Assembly: GCA_027257055.1 (NCBI GenBank)
Contig: JAPVLO010000003.1
Span: 9,179,501-9,243,500, forward strand
Source: Cephalopachus bancanus
Taxonomy: Eukaryota; Chordata; Mammalia; Primates; Tarsiidae
DNA length: 64,000 nucleotides
Direction of reading: 5' to 3'
Numbering within the stretch: position 1 is the first letter of the stretch; each line of letters opens with the position of its first letter. Below, piece by piece: positions 44,704 through 56,544 of the stretch. The position numbers and the translations under genes are program-made. The notes beneath the pieces were generated by a model that searched no databases, was not told the origin of the DNA, and saw only the letters and a program-made list of their open reading frames with translations.

Positions 44704-47385
44704 GATGGATATATCAATGATGAAATGCATGAATCCCATCTCTGCCCTTCTGGTCTATGCCTGACATTTGTTGGGAAAGGTAGAGATGAAAATAGAGGCA
44801 CAAGTTTATACAACACTGGAAACCGGAAGGAAGAAGCACACAACTGCCTGTGGGAGGTTGCAGAAGGAGAAAGCAGTCCCTGCTAAGGGGGAGGTCTTTG
44901 CTAAGCTTTGGAATTGTCCCTCATTGTATTGGCAGATAAGGAGTTACCACACCAAAGCCTCAGCTTGAGCTTTGCCTAGAGGGAAAGGGGCTGATTATTT
45001 GAGAGCCAACTAGAACTGGCACACAGATGTTACCTCTTCTAGGTGGTCATCTGGAGAAGCTGCACTTTCCAGGGACTCTGGCTTTCTTCAGATATCTTTG
45101 GAATGCTCTTTGTGGAAATGCCTTTTGAGCTCACAGCACATTCTTTTGACCTCCTTAGTGCTGGAACATCTCGTTCCTTTGGGGATTTGATAGGGACAGC
45201 CAGAAGTCATTTGGATGCAGGTCTGGAGGATGAGGAAGATGATCGTGCTGCATAACAGTTGCTGTTGGGATTGGGGAGAAGGTGTTCGCTTGTTAACCTA
45301 GGGCAGGAGTTCTCATCGTGGAGTGTGTGGAATTTTTGAGTGTTTGCTGTTCTTTCCTGAGGAATCATGCCTTTAGCTTTTATCAGATTTCCCTCAAGGA
45401 CTCTGATTCAAAAAAGATTAACAACCACTGCTATGGACTTAGAAGGTCATTCTTTCTGTAGCTTGTAAACTGACTCTGAAGGAAAGACCTGTGTTAGGAG
45501 GGCAGAGGACAAGTTTCAGCTTCCCCTGTAATTTGATATGTGGTGTCAGTGGATTTCCAAAGCTCCCAAAGCCTCAGTGTCCTCATTTACCAAGTGGAGG
45601 GTGGAACTGAGTAGGTCTATGGGTCTGACTGTGACTCCATGAAATTTCAACAGAGAAATCTCTATTCTCAAATAGTGGACTCCCTAGCATGTATTGCAAA
45701 CTTCCCAAGTGAAGCCCTAATTTGGATATGTTAGTAAATGTATTCCAAGAATTCAGACTTCCTGGTGTCAGAACCAGGAATTTGGTGACATCCAACAGGC
45801 AAAGTAAGAAAGGGAAAGCAGAGACTCAGGAACCAGTGAGACTTGCTCAGAATAGTACGAATGGTTGGGGATGGTCTTGTCGAAAAGGGGGAGCCAGGAA
45901 AGAGGGAAGAAGGTGCTGGAGTACTATAGTGCCAGAGGCAGGAACCAGCCCAGACAGGCAATACAGGAGGCCAGAAATAAGGATCTTCTTGCCTTAAGAG
46001 TGAAGGTTGGCATTTGGAGTAAACAGAAGGGCCATCTGGAGTAAACAGAATTCAAGCAAGAGAATTATTTGGTTAGGACTGAATCCTAGGCAGCAAGTGC
46101 CCCACTCTAGGAAGTAGGAATCAGGGGGACCTGAGACTAAGCCAGAAGCCATGGTCCTCAGGATTGGTCCCAGAGCCTGCAGCAAAAGACTGACTCCAGC
46201 TGTGGGGGAAGGAGACTTTGAGAGCCATCTGAAGTCAGAAAGCTGAGGAACAAGTCACTAAATGTCACCACCAGCTATAGGTTTTTTTCTTTCTTCCCTC
46301 TTCTCCTTCTTTTCTTTCTTCCCTTTCTCCCTTTCCAGTTTGTGTCAGGGGAAAGGGGAGAGATTTTTTTTTTTTTTTAATGCAAAAGGATGCTCTCCAG
46401 ACCTAAGGAGCTTGCAAACTTGAGATGAATAAAGATTTCCCACTTATGGAGTAAATGACTAAGTGCTTAGTCAGGTGCTAGAAAATAAAAATCCTGCAAA
46501 GGAAAGAAGGTAAAGTCGGGAGGTGGGGGCAGGGAGAGTCAAAAGTTATTCCCTGCTTTTCATGTTCCACAGAGAAGGGAATTTCCACATCACTGCTCCA
46601 AAAGACAGAAGTATAAGGAACTTTTGAGCTTCTCCATGCCCTAAGGGAAGGGAAGAGTAGATTGACTGATGAATTCATTCCACCTCTTCTCTCTCTGTGT
46701 CCTTTATGGGCCAGCCTGTCTACAGGTCACTTGCATGCTGGTCTTCCCTGTGCTGACTGTGGCTAAGTAGGTTCTGCCTTGTACAAAGAAGCCAGCAGAT
46801 TTTCAGAGTAAGCAAAGATCAGGAAGGGTGTTTCTGAAAATCCATTTGGCTGCAAATCAAGCCACACTGTCCAGGTCAGCTTTATCAATAAATAAAGCTG
46901 ACATTTTGATCTCTATTGATCTGCCTCCTAGTCTTATATCTCAGTTGGTTCCAAACTCAGAAGGAGAAAGTAGGAATATTCCTTTTTGGCTTCTCCAGCC
47001 CCTAACACAGGGCAGAAGGCCTTGGTGTGAGTCAGTCTGGAGAGAGGAGCTGGGCTCAGTGGTCACTTCAGCATTAGAGCCTGGGACCCTTTGTGTCCCA
47101 GGACTCTCAAGCTGTGTAGCAGCCATTATTGATCTAGAGACCTTAGAAACAAGTTTCGCCTCTTCATAAACTCTGAATACCCAAGACTCACCCTTGAAGA
47201 GCAGAAAGGAATGGAAGAAGATACCCCCATCATGTTAGTTTGTACAATGGACAGAGTCAGGCCAGACAAATAGAATTCACCGAGATTAGAGACTCAGGAA
47301 AAGCTGCTTCTATAGGCTCTTACTACTCCCTGATTATATTATGTGAGCTTTTTACCTCTTTGTCTTGGCTCAAGCTATTTGCTCT
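44704..47385. other. Mostly unassigned; polypyrimidine run near 46290
   Basis: Contains a C/T tract at 46287-46337, a short T run at 46366-46378, and a possible hAT-like relic near 45308-45424 (ends gttctcatc... and ...acaaccactgct). The + frames at 45043-45255 and 46828-47169 have no recognised domain. Confidence 0.4.
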
Positions 47386-47669
47386 TTGTGGAAATTCCTA
47401 TACTCCGTTATTTTCACCTACAAAATCCAAGAAGAAGGATCATCTCCCTGAGAAATGCTATTTCTTCTTAACAAGTTTCTACCCATCATTTAAGACTCTT
47501 GGACACCTGCTCCACCACGAAACTTTCCCAGAAGCTCCCTCCATGCGCTCCTGTGCTCATTTGTCCACCTGCCGCTCTAAATGGCTGTTGCACCTCAACA
47601 TTCCATTCCTTCAGGTGCAGAGCTTCAGGGCCCTCCATCATCTAGCCTCTGTCTCCAGCACATCTCTCC

Positions 47670-47747
47670 AGAACCTATAGTCTAGGCCGGGTGTGGTGGT
47701 CCACGCCTGTAGTTCTAGCACTTTGGGAGGCTGAGGAGGGAGGATCG
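47670..47747 (+). repeat. Inverted duplicate of an L2/Alu junction, arm 1
   Basis: 78 bp that is the reverse complement of 48099-48176 with four mismatches. It includes agaacctatagtctag, which is L2 flank and not Alu, followed by the first part of an Alu (ggccgggtgtggtggtccac). It sits in the middle of L2 sequence with no A-tail or target duplication. Confidence 0.9.
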
Positions 47748-48009
47748 CTTCTTTTTTATTCCAGCCATCCCAAACAGCCTGTCTCAGATACCCTTTTTCC
47801 CATCCCTCTACAATTACTTAGAGAACTCCTTCATCCTGGAGTGCCCCCTCCATTCTGTTTCCCTCAGAAGCGTTCTCTGACCCCAGAGAGAGTTCATTGC
47901 CCCTTCACCCTCCCCCTTGTGACTTCACAATTTTTAAGCATACCTATCATGGTGCTTAACACACTGCTGCATAATGAAATTTTTGTTTATACTCCTATCT
48001 CCCAAACTA

Positions 48010-48163
48010 GATTAAGGGTTTGTTTTGTTTCATTTGTTTTTTGTAGAAACAGGGTCTCCCTGTGTTACCCAAATAGATCTCAAACTCCTGTCCTCAAACG
48101 ATCCTCCCTCCTCAGCCTCCCAAAGTGCTGGAACTACAGCCATAGACCACCACACCCGGCCTA
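48010..48163 (-). mobile_element. Alu monomer-sized SINE, reverse
   Basis: From the T/G-rich tail (gtagaaacagggtctccctg) to accacacccggcc; only about one monomer long. Inserted in L2 sequence, with ctagatta / ctagacta as a possible target duplication. Confidence 0.8.
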
Positions 48164-48176
48164 GACTATAGGTTCT
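48099..48176 (-). repeat. Inverted duplicate of an L2/Alu junction, arm 2 (source)
   Basis: Spans the 5' end of the Alu and the adjoining L2 flank ctagactataggttct. Because the L2 reads straight through here, this arm is the source and 47670-47747 the copy. The arms could pair as a 78-bp stem with a loop of about 350 nt. Confidence 0.9.
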
Positions 48177-48299
48177 TTTACCACAGTCTTTTATTCTTAT
48201 CATCCTTGAGCTTAGAACTTAATAGATACCCATTAAATGCTGAATAAATGAATAAATTGTATAGTTTACATGTTTCCCTCCCACTTTATTAAGTCTTTA

Positions 48300-48415
48300 A
48301 GACTATGCATATTGGCTTATTTATATCTTATTCCGAATAACTAGTTTAGTGCCTGCTGTATAATAGGCACCCAATAAATATTTTCATGGAATGAGTAAGT
48401 AGAAGGATGAATAAA
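48300..48415 (+). mobile_element. L2/MIR-type 3' end fragment
   Basis: tagtttagtgcctgctgtat, aataggcacccaataaatat, ttcatggaatgagtaag: the old 'caataaat-attt-gaatgaat' end shared by L2 and MIR. Confidence 0.6.
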
Positions 48416-48539
48416 GCCTTCTGTAGCATCTTCCACTTCATATAGCCTTCCCCTTTTTTGAAACCTCAAGCACCTTGCTTGTGTTTCTCCTGTGGGATTC
48501 CATTTAGCTTGTACTTCTCTCATTGCCTAATCCCCCCTA

Positions 48540-48650
48540 CTTAATAGTCAGCTCCTTAAGGCAGGAGTTGGGCCTCAGTTTCCTTGGTGTTCCCTGAAGC
48601 TCTACCACAGTGCTGGACATATAGTGAGTGCTCAAAGTTAAACTTTTCTG
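48540..48650 (+). mobile_element. L2 LINE 3' end fragment
   Basis: cagctccttaaggcaggagt, ccacagtgctggacatatag, tgagtgctcaaagttaaact. Confidence 0.65.
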
Positions 48651-49035
48651 AGAAAGGTGAAAGTATCTGTCATTTAGAGGCCCCATTCCAGCAATAAGAT
48701 TCCCCACGAGCTATACAAATCGAATCTCTTAACATACCACTCTGCCTCTTGCATGCTTAATGTTGCCAAGTTCTAGGTGATGGGAAGGCAGAGTTGAAAG
48801 GACTATGTTATTTCATGCTTGTGTTAGCTCTGTACTAGTTTGTGCCCAGTCAATATAATTTTCAAGTTAATAAAGGATAAGAAACCCATCGAGAATGGAT
48901 GAGCTCAAAGATACAAAAGAGCAGCAAAAAGACGAAAATCACATCAGCCCATAAGGAGGAATGGAAAAGCAGCACATTCCCCTTCAGAGTAACTGCTTTA
49001 AAAGAATTGAAAAGTTCATCTCTCTCCATAAATGG
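48651..49035. other. Unassigned unique sequence
   Basis: Nothing recognised. Confidence 0.35.
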
Positions 49036-49049
49036 TTGAGTGCTGTTTT

Positions 49050-49338
49050 CTTTTTTTTTTTTTTTGAGATGGAGTCTCACTCTGTCGCCCAGACTGGAGT
49101 GCAGTGGCGGCTCCCGGCCACCACAGCCTCTACCTGCTGGGCTCCAGCGATCCTTCCACCTCGGCCTTCCGAGTAGCCGGAATTACAGGCATGCGCTACC
49201 ATGCCCAGCTGATTTTTTGATTTATTGTAGAGATGAGGTCTCGTTGCCCAGGCGGGTCTCGAACCCGTGGGCTCAGGCAATCCACTCACCTCAGCCTCCC
49301 AAAGGCGCGGGATTACAGGCTGAGCCACTGAGCCCGAC
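49050..49338 (-). mobile_element. Alu SINE, young lineage-specific subfamily
   Basis: Reverse Alu, T tract, ggagtgcagtggcggctccc, end ggctgagccactgagcccga. Exact 14-bp duplication ttgagtgctgtttt at 49036-49049 and 49339-49352. It has a small deletion (ggtctcgttgcccag). Confidence 0.95.
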
Positions 49339-49519
49339 TTGAGTGCTGTTTTTCAATTCAAATGTTAAGATCCCTGTGATATGACTATAGCTAAATTGAG
49401 GAGAGCAGTCCTCAAGATGAGACTCTCTTAACAGTTGCGGGGATTTTTCATCTGTTTGCTTTTTGCCTGGGTAATCACTTCACTTCTTTTCTCTTTTTCT
49501 TTTTAAAAAACTTCCTTCA

Positions 49520-49780
49520 TTCAGCACATTTCTGTTGAGCATTAACTGTGAGCTAGATACTCATTCTTCTAAGTGCTTTATACTCATAATTTTGCATAAA
49601 CCTCACGGCAACTGTATGGTGTAGGTATTAGTATCTTTACTTTAGATGTGGTGAAACTAGGGCCCAGATTCGGGAAGTTGTCTAAGGCTCCCAGCTAGTA
49701 AGTACAGGGATTGTATTTGAATCCAGGTCTCACAAATTCCAGAGCTTATATGCTCTTGCTTGATTCCTCCCTTACAATGC
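49520..49780 (-). mobile_element. MIR SINE, reverse
   Basis: ttctaagtgctttatactca, aaacctcacggcaactgtat, gtaggtattagtatctttac, ggctcccagctagtaagtac, gtatttgaatccaggtctca: a near full-length reverse MIR. Confidence 0.85.
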
Positions 49781-49869
49781 CCCACTATACAGATCACCAT
49801 TTCTTCTCTGATGTAGCTTACACACTGTGAGGAAGACAGACCAGTAGGGCAGAGGTTAGGGAGGAATAA

Positions 49870-50075
49870 CACTGGAACACAGAGAAGGTCATCTAGGCCA
49901 GAGAGAAGGTAGGATTGGGAATGGCTTCCCAGAAAAAGGGTCCCTCACATTGAGATCTGAAGGAAAGCTGAATCGAGATGGGAGCATTATCTGGACTGAG
50001 GTACAGCAAGTACAAAGGCATGGGGGTGGGGGGATGGTGAGCAGCCCAGCACACTCAAGGAACTGCAGGTATTTC
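49870..50075 (+). mobile_element. Ancient interspersed repeat, family uncertain
   Basis: 'ggcttcccagaaaaagggtc ... tgagatctgaaggaaagctg ... acagcaagtacaaaggcatg ... tcaaggaactgcagg' matches the unnamed family also seen at 50770-51700. Confidence 0.45.
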
Positions 50076-50079
50076 ATCA

Positions 50080-50765
50080 GGTAAAAATCTTAGTCATTCT
50101 GTTTTTGAGTCTTGCATTTACTTTTTTATAATTCACAGAAGCTCATTTTCTTTTGTCCAAAAGTGCTGAAGTGTAAGAGTGAGTGGTCATTGAAATGAAT
50201 TAGGGTTTTCATGTTGTTTTCAAAGGCTTTTGAGAGGACCAGGACACTCTGACATCCAAATAGCATAGTGAAGTGGCCAGTGCCACGTGCCTGCTGTTCC
50301 ACTGAACTCGCTGTGAAAGTGCACTAGGACCCTTCAGGGACCAAAAAGTTCAAAGTGGGCAGGCAAGGGAATTACCATTTATCACTGCCACAGGATATAT
50401 AAGTCATTTTATTCTTATGACATGAGTCATGAGATCTGAAGCCAATGTAAAAAGAAGTTATTTCACTAGTCACCCCAAATAACCAAATTATATAAAGAGA
50501 GAAGGTGCTGTGACCATGGGGATCCCTTATACTGTTCTCTTTAATTTTGTATAAGTTTGAAGTTTTTCCCATAATAGTTTTCTTTTTAATTTTTAATAGA
50601 CTTCATTTTTTAGGGCAGTCTTAGGTTCACAGCAAAACTGAACAGAAAGTACAGAGAGTCCTCATATGTTCCCTGCCCCTACGCACTCACAGTCTCTCTC
50701 ACTGTCAACATCCAGGATTATAGTAGTTTCAAAACTATGTATATGGTCTTTCAATCAGATATAAA
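50080..50765. other. Unassigned unique sequence
   Basis: No clear element. A T-rich stretch lies at 50570-50610. Confidence 0.35.
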
Positions 50766-50769
50766 CTAC

Positions 50770-51700
50770 AGATGCTTTGTTTATTCAATGAATATATAGT
50801 AAGAATTTCACCATTTGCCTGGAATTTTGCTGGGTCTTAGGGCTACAACTGTGAGCAAAACATACATAGTCCCTGCCTTCATGTTGTTTATAGTCTGGGG
50901 AAGATCCATTAAATAAACAATTTCACAAAAAAACTAGTTATAAACTATGGTGAGGAAAAGCAGAAGATGCTTTGAATGTGTCTGACAGGATTACTGCCTT
51001 GGTATAGGCAATCAGGAAAGGCTTTCCCAAAGAAAATCAACAGGTAAACTGAGATCTGAAAGTTGAGTAGGCATTAATTAGGCAGAGACAGCAGAGGAAA
51101 GGGTTTTAGGCAAACAAAATGGCACATGCAAAGACTTAAGGTGAGAAGGAGCCTGGTATATTTTAGGAACTCAAAGATGGCAGACAAAGACAGAGAGAAA
51201 GGTTGGCAAGTGCATCCAGGTGCTGCAGGTGGTGTTTACCCAGAGTGATAGGAAACACTGATATGTTTTAGGAGGTGACATAAATGAATTTTGTTTTAAA
51301 ACGATCGCCCTGACTATATGGCAAGGACTGCGCAGGAATAGAGTAAGAGTATGGAATTGGAGGGACTTGCTAGGAAACTATTGAAATAGACCCCATGCTC
51401 TGGTTTCTCTTCAGAACAAATAAATCTTTCGCCTTTTACTAAAAAAAAAGAAAAAAGAAAGAAAGAAAGAAAGAAAAGAAAATAAAGAAAAAAGAAATAG
51501 ACCCAGAAATGATGGTCGTGTGATAAACTGGTGATAGTAGAGAGGCAGAGAAATGGGTGGGTGCCAAAATAATTTATGAGCTGGAGTCAACAAGACTTGG
51601 TGTTTGCATCAAAAAGAGGAGAGGGCTGGGTTTCCAGGTTTGCAAAATTGAATAGATTATGGTGCATTTACTAAGACAGGAGCGGAGATGATGAAGAGAT
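50770..51700 (+). mobile_element. Long ancient interspersed repeat, family uncertain
   Basis: Continuous match to a common mammalian pattern: gagcaaaacatacatagtcc, ctgagatctgaaagttgagt, ggcacatgcaaagacttaag, gatcgccctgactatatggc, aaactattgaaatagacc, ggagtcaacaagacttggtg. Interrupted by an (AAAG)n tract at 51438-51495 where sequence 'gaaatagaccc' repeats, suggesting a lost or minimal retroposed insertion. Confidence 0.5.
51438..51495. repeat. (AAAG)n tract
   Basis: Nearly pure A/G with aaag units. Its flanks tgaaatagaccc (51384) and aagaaatagaccc (51493) repeat the same host sequence. Confidence 0.85.
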
Positions 51701-51744
51701 CAGGAATTTACAAGGGCGTTATAGCTTTTTCTGTTTCAAATAAT

Positions 51745-51845
51745 AACCACTCCATGCTAGGCACTATGCTAGATAGTTCACATTCAGTGTCACAGAAGCC
51801 CCTGTATCTGATGCAGTAGGAACTGGCCGAAGGTTGATTCCCATG
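51745..51845 (-). mobile_element. MIR fragment, reverse
   Basis: ccatgctaggcactatgcta, agatagttcacattcagtgt and gatgcagtaggaactggcc, diverged. Confidence 0.5.
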
Positions 51846-51849
51846 CTAC

Positions 51850-53825
51850 CACAGCACAAGGAACTTTGAAGACTGTGTTTACTGTTCTGTTTGATTTCAA
51901 ATGCACATTGTTTATTACCTAGATATCACCCATTGGCGTATGGATATATTTGAAGCCTTGAGTATTGTTTTCAATTCACCTCCCGATTATTTTTTCATGT
52001 GATTCACTGGGCAACTCCCACACCATTTTCCTTCTCTCTGTACGGTAACAGGTTTAACAGGTTTATCTAGGCATCTTTCCCCTCCCCCTCTGTGGTCAGC
52101 TTAAAGTTCTCTTGATCAGGTCAGGTGGTCACTGGACAAGCATGTTCTCAAACTGTTCATGGTGGAAGTTCAACTTGGATCCATTATCCCAAATCCTTCA
52201 TACCATTACAGTTGTATTTTTCACTTACCTTCCTAAGGCACTGTGTCATTTGCCCCCTGTTATAGGGATCAGTCCCCAAATTCTCACCTTCTATTTCAAA
52301 GTCCTTATCAGAATAGTCTATGACATTATTTCCATCTTTACTCTAGACTGCCTCCTTTATTTCACTGAGGCTCTTCTGCTATTGGTTCTCTTTAATATAA
52401 ACTAAGAGTTTACAGCATGTTTTCATAGATGTCATCCCATTTAATCCCCACAATATTCCTCCCTGGTTCTTTTCCCCATGCCTGGCATATAAGAGTCAGC
52501 TACATATTTGTTGAGTTAATAAACTATGTTGCTGGGAAAGCAAAGAATTCCTTATTTGCAGAGAGATCAGTGTCTAATTTCTGTTTTGTAAAGATGAATT
52601 TTCATGGTTTTTGAATTTTTTTAATAAACAACTCATCTATAAACTGTTAATACTAATTTTAACTATTAATTTACTTAGAATAGTATAGTAGACTCTGTAT
52701 GAATGACTGTGCTATTAAGTATGAACCTGATACCCCTAAGTAAATTATTCTTTAAGTCAGAGACAAAATTATACCAAAACACTACTAAAAATAACAATTA
52801 AAAATAAAAAATTAAAATGATTTATCTCATGGTGCCTCTAAAACACAAATCTGTATCTTTAGCCGTACATTGAATATTAGCTAGGTAACTATTTTTATAA
52901 TACTTCAATGCCTCTTATAGAGTTGCATTGGACAGCATGTTTTAGTCTAGATAGTGCCATATTGTTGTTTTGTGCATTTTGGTAGTACTTTGTATTCACA
53001 AAATGCATGCCAATCCTATTCATTAGTATTTCTGCAAAGCCCTCCTGTGAGGTAGTTCAGCATTACTGAAGCCAAGCACAAAAATAAGTATGCACTTATC
53101 AGGAGATGCTGATAGGGTTCAAATGAAATGTCAATATACAAAGTTCAAAACAGTAGTTTCACTAGATACATTTCAGCGAAACTATCAAAATCTTTTTCTG
53201 TATCATTAGAATTTCCAGCCTTAGAAATGAACCCTAATTTTCAAGGAAATAAGTGGTTATTGTATTAGACCTTACTTTCAATGTGAGGGCTTATGTTACT
53301 ATTTCAAACTTACGTATACAAAGATCTAAGTTTATGGTGGCAGTGTTTCAATCAGTATTTCATGTATGATAAGTCACTTGCATTCTTTGCCAGAGACATT
53401 TTTTGAAAGTAAGATTAAAGTAAAAATTAGATTTTTGTAGCAGAGAATCAGAATCATTCAGCTAAATGGATTTGGGACAGCCTCAAATTGCCTGGAATTT
53501 ACCATCTTGAAGGACAAATTTTAATTAGTTAATTAGCCGCATTTATTACCTATCATCCCTTCTGTATGGACCAGCATAGTCTAATAACTGTTCTAAATAA
53601 AGAGGTAGGCTCAGTCCCTAAAAGACTCAAAGAAAGATAGGGGCAAAATATAAGTAAATGAACTGAAATTCTTTGTATTAGTTAGGGATTGTACTTGACT
53701 GCATAGAACAAAAACCTGACTACAAAGGCTTAATCGAAAGCGAGCTTCTTTCACTTAGCCAAAGCTTTAGAGATGGAAACTCAGCCTGAAATGGAAGATC
53801 CACAATGCCATTAAGTGCTCAGGTT
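51850..53825. other. Unassigned AT-rich sequence
   Basis: About 2 kb with no recognised repeat or exon. The + frames at 52112-52614 have no domain. Confidence 0.4.
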
Positions 53826-53829
53826 CTCC

Positions 53830-54255
53830 CTGGGTTATGGGCTGAATTGTGTCTCCTTCCTCCAAATTCGTATGTTGAAGTCCAAAACCCAGGACTTCAG
53901 AATGAATCTGTAGTTAGAGATAGGGCCTTTAAAGTGGTGGTTAAGTTAAAATAAAGCTGTTTGGGTGGGCCCTAATCTAATCTGATTTATAAGAAGAGAA
54001 TATAGAGGGTCCTTATAAGAAGAGAAAACTTGGACACACAGAGAGATGTCAGGGGAAATGTCACTAAAAGGAAAGACCATGTAAGAACACTGTGAAAAGG
54101 TGGCCATCTGCAAGCTGAGGAGACAGGCCTCCCAAAGAACCAAACCTGCCCACACCTGCATCTTGGACTTCCAGCCTCCTGAACGAACTGTGAGTGGTTT
54201 AAGCCACCCAGTCTGTGGTATTTTATTAAAGCAGACCTAACAAACTAATACACCC
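53830..54255 (+). mobile_element. MaLR solitary LTR (MLT1-type)
   Basis: tgggctgaattgtgtctcct at the 5' end, ggtccttataagaagagaaa, cttggacacacagagagatg, gcatcttggacttccagcct, gaactgtgag, ttaagccacccagtctgtgg and cctaacaaactaatac at the 3' end. No internal retroviral sequence. Confidence 0.75.
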
Positions 54256-54975
54256 CTTTTCATTTGATAGACTCCACTTGTGTTCTCAGTTTCAGATTTA
54301 AGGTGGGGGCTCTACCCTCAGTCTCCCATCCTTGTTTAAGACAAAAAGAAGAAAAAATCTGAGAGGGAAAGGGACAGCACAGACATCAGGAAAACAAGAC
54401 TTTTCGGTAACTCCCTAGCAGAATTCCATATAACTTCCGTGACAGAACACGGTACAGATTTCCCCATCGCACCCCTGCCTCTACCTGGCAGTGTGGCAGA
54501 TGGGAGACATGTGTTTCTTTAAACAACAAACAAAAACCAGGCATACTGCCATCCCAAACAAAACTAAAGTTCCCGTAACAATGAAGAAAGGACAAGTGAA
54601 TATTAGGTAGGCAACCAGCAATATCTACCCTACTAGTTGTTTTAAATGTGAAGTAGAGACACATTAATTTATGGTGCAACAAAGAATATGCCAGTTGGTG
54701 ACTAGACTAGTTGGAGGAAGAAAAGCTGGTGCTAGAAGCAAAGGACTCAGACCCCATAATTCTAGCTTCAGCTTTTGCTCTTTCCATTTTCCTGCTGGTT
54801 GACTTTGAGCAATCCACTTCATGTTTTTCAGTCCCTGTTAACTTTCCTGAAAAATGGGGATAATACGACTTTCCTTGTGTCCTCTCTCAAGAATATAATC
54901 AGATTTCAGAGTGGAATTGCATACATAAAGTGCCTTGTATAATTGTGATGAAGGTGGTAAACTTCATATTGGGTG
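54256..54975. other. Unassigned unique sequence
   Basis: Nothing recognised. Confidence 0.35.
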
Positions 54976-54979
54976 TATT

Positions 54980-55160
54980 TAAAATTCTCCCAAGTGTGCA
55001 CAAGGAGCTATGTTGCAAACGTTCATTCCAGCTATTTGCAATAGCCAAAATTTTGGGGGGGGCGGGGAAACTTCAGTGTCCATCAACAGAAGAATATTTG
55101 GTTTAGTCATATAGTATGGAATACCTCACAACAGTTAAAGTACGTAAAATTTGACAAAGC
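54980..55160 (+). mobile_element. L1M-type LINE fragment
   Basis: ttgcaatagccaaaattttg, cttcagtgtccatcaacaga, atatagtatggaatacctca: the familiar forward L1 3' part. A g-run (ggggggggc) interrupts it. Confidence 0.7.
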
Positions 55161-55244
55161 CAGGTGGTACTAAGGTATTTGTTATGCTACTCATTTTGTT
55201 TTTCGGTATGATAGATTGCTTTACAAATTTTTTTTTAAGTCTCT

Positions 55245-55385
55245 CAATATTAGTCCATAAACCACCTGCATCAAAATCACTCAAGATGTATCTTGAAACG
55301 CAAATTTGTAGGGCCCTTCCTAGGCCTAGGACCAGATAGTCTGTATGTCAAACAAGGCCACCAGGTGATTCATAGAGAACCATTA
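55245..55385. mobile_element. MER5-type hAT fragment
   Basis: cacctgcatcaaaatcactc, aacgcaaatttgtagggccc, ccaccaggtgattcatagag with end gagaaccatt: a diverged MER5A-like element. Confidence 0.6.
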
Positions 55386-55559
55386 ACATTAACAATTGGG
55401 AGGAGAAAATAACTTAGCACAAAACAGAAAATGACAAAACCTTAGGGCTGGGGGAATGAGTCAAGGAGAGGCTGGGGGATGGCTGAACCTATCATACCTC
55501 TCAGAGGCTGGTGTCGAACATATGAGCCACCTCCACTCGACCTAGACTTGGAGGGGGTA

Positions 55560-56020
55560 TCCATTAATGAGCAGCATCTATTTGTTAGGATTAAACTGTG
55601 AGAAATGGAGAACACTAAATCTCAGTGGCTTCAGTAAGAAAGCCTCATATTTCCCTCTCACATGAAAGAAGTCTGGCAGTAGTTAGGTTTGTTCCACACT
55701 GCTGCTCTGCATGCTACTTCCGTTTCTTGGCCTCAGATAACGGTTGAGCTTCAGCCACCATGACTACCTTGCAACCAACACAAAGGAGAAAAAAAGGGCC
55801 TATCCTCTCCCTTTAAGGATACTTTCTGAAATTATCAGAAACCACATCCGCCTGCATCTAGCATGTAGTCACATGACCACTCCTAGCTGGAAGGAAGACA
55901 TTTTGTGTTTATCCCAGTGGCCAAGTGCCCAGCTAAAAACGGGGGAAGGGTGGCTCTTTCATCATAGAGAAAGGGGTAGAATTAGGAGACAGGTAGTAGC
56001 TTCTGTCACACACGGTCAAG
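55560..56020. mobile_element. Ancient interspersed repeat, family uncertain
   Basis: 'tcagtggcttcagtaagaaa ... catatttccctctcacatga ... tagcatgtagtcacatgacc ... ccaagtgcccagctaaaaac' follows a well-known old mammalian repeat whose name I cannot fix. Confidence 0.5.
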
Positions 56021-56127
56021 GGGTTAAGAGCCTATGAAAGCTCTACTGAAAGACCTGGGAAACTGCTGTGAAGACCAGCGTGTTGCTGGTCAGGTGATTT
56101 TTGTTGTAGCATTTAAGCTAGATCCTC

Positions 56128-56255
56128 GCTTCTCAAAGTCTGGTCCACGGCCCAGCAGCATTGGCATCACCTGGAAGCTGGATAGAAATGCAAATTGGGC
56201 CAGACTCCAACCTTGCTAAATCAGAAGCTGGATTTTAACAAGATCCCCAGCATGG
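56128..56255. mobile_element. MER5A-type hAT element
   Basis: cttctcaaagtctggtccac, ggcccagcagcattggcatc, acctggaagctggatagaaa, tgcaaattgggccagactcc, aaatcagaagctggatttta, acaagatccccagcatg. Nearly full MER5A-type, non-autonomous. Confidence 0.8.
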
Positions 56256-56544
56256 GGCTAAAAGATCTCAGAGAAGAGAAAGGTTAGTAACTGGGGAGAT
56301 TGGTAGTACAAGCTAGGTGTGTGGGAGTGTTCTAGGTAAAGTCATGGCTGGGCTTCCGTGTGCCAGTGAGCTCCTTATGGAAGTGAATGCAGAGGCAGCC
56401 AGAGAGCTGAGTGCTCAGACTTTACTTAAGATAAGAGTGGAAGAAATTGACAGCAATGAAGAACAAGGAACAGGAAGAGAAAGAGAGGCACTTGGAAATA
56501 ACATGGTCTTGAAAACAAACTTTAAGAGAGCATCAGAGAAATAC

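Larger units (their letters stand above)
47390..48275 (+). mobile_element. L2 LINE, interrupted
   Basis: Forward L2: ggccctccatcatctagcct, gtctccagcacatctctcca, then after an inserted 78-bp segment attccagccatcccaaacag, ccctctacaattacttagag, atactcctatctcccaaact, then an Alu, then ctataggttcttttaccaca and the end cattaaatgctgaataaatg. The Alu and the inverted segment are listed separately. Confidence 0.65.

Noticed and set aside
45043..45255. 70-codon + frame with acidic end, preceded by a ttctag that could be an acceptor
   Set aside because: No matching donor, poly(A) signal or known protein. It could be part of an old repeat that continues into the hAT-like piece at 45308.
46828..47169. 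113-codon + frame
   Set aside because: No domain, no splice or start context, and composition like the surrounding non-coding DNA.
47684..47751. Truncated forward Alu insertion
   Set aside because: It carries the inverted L2 flank of the downstream Alu and has no tail or target duplication, so it is part of the inverted duplication.
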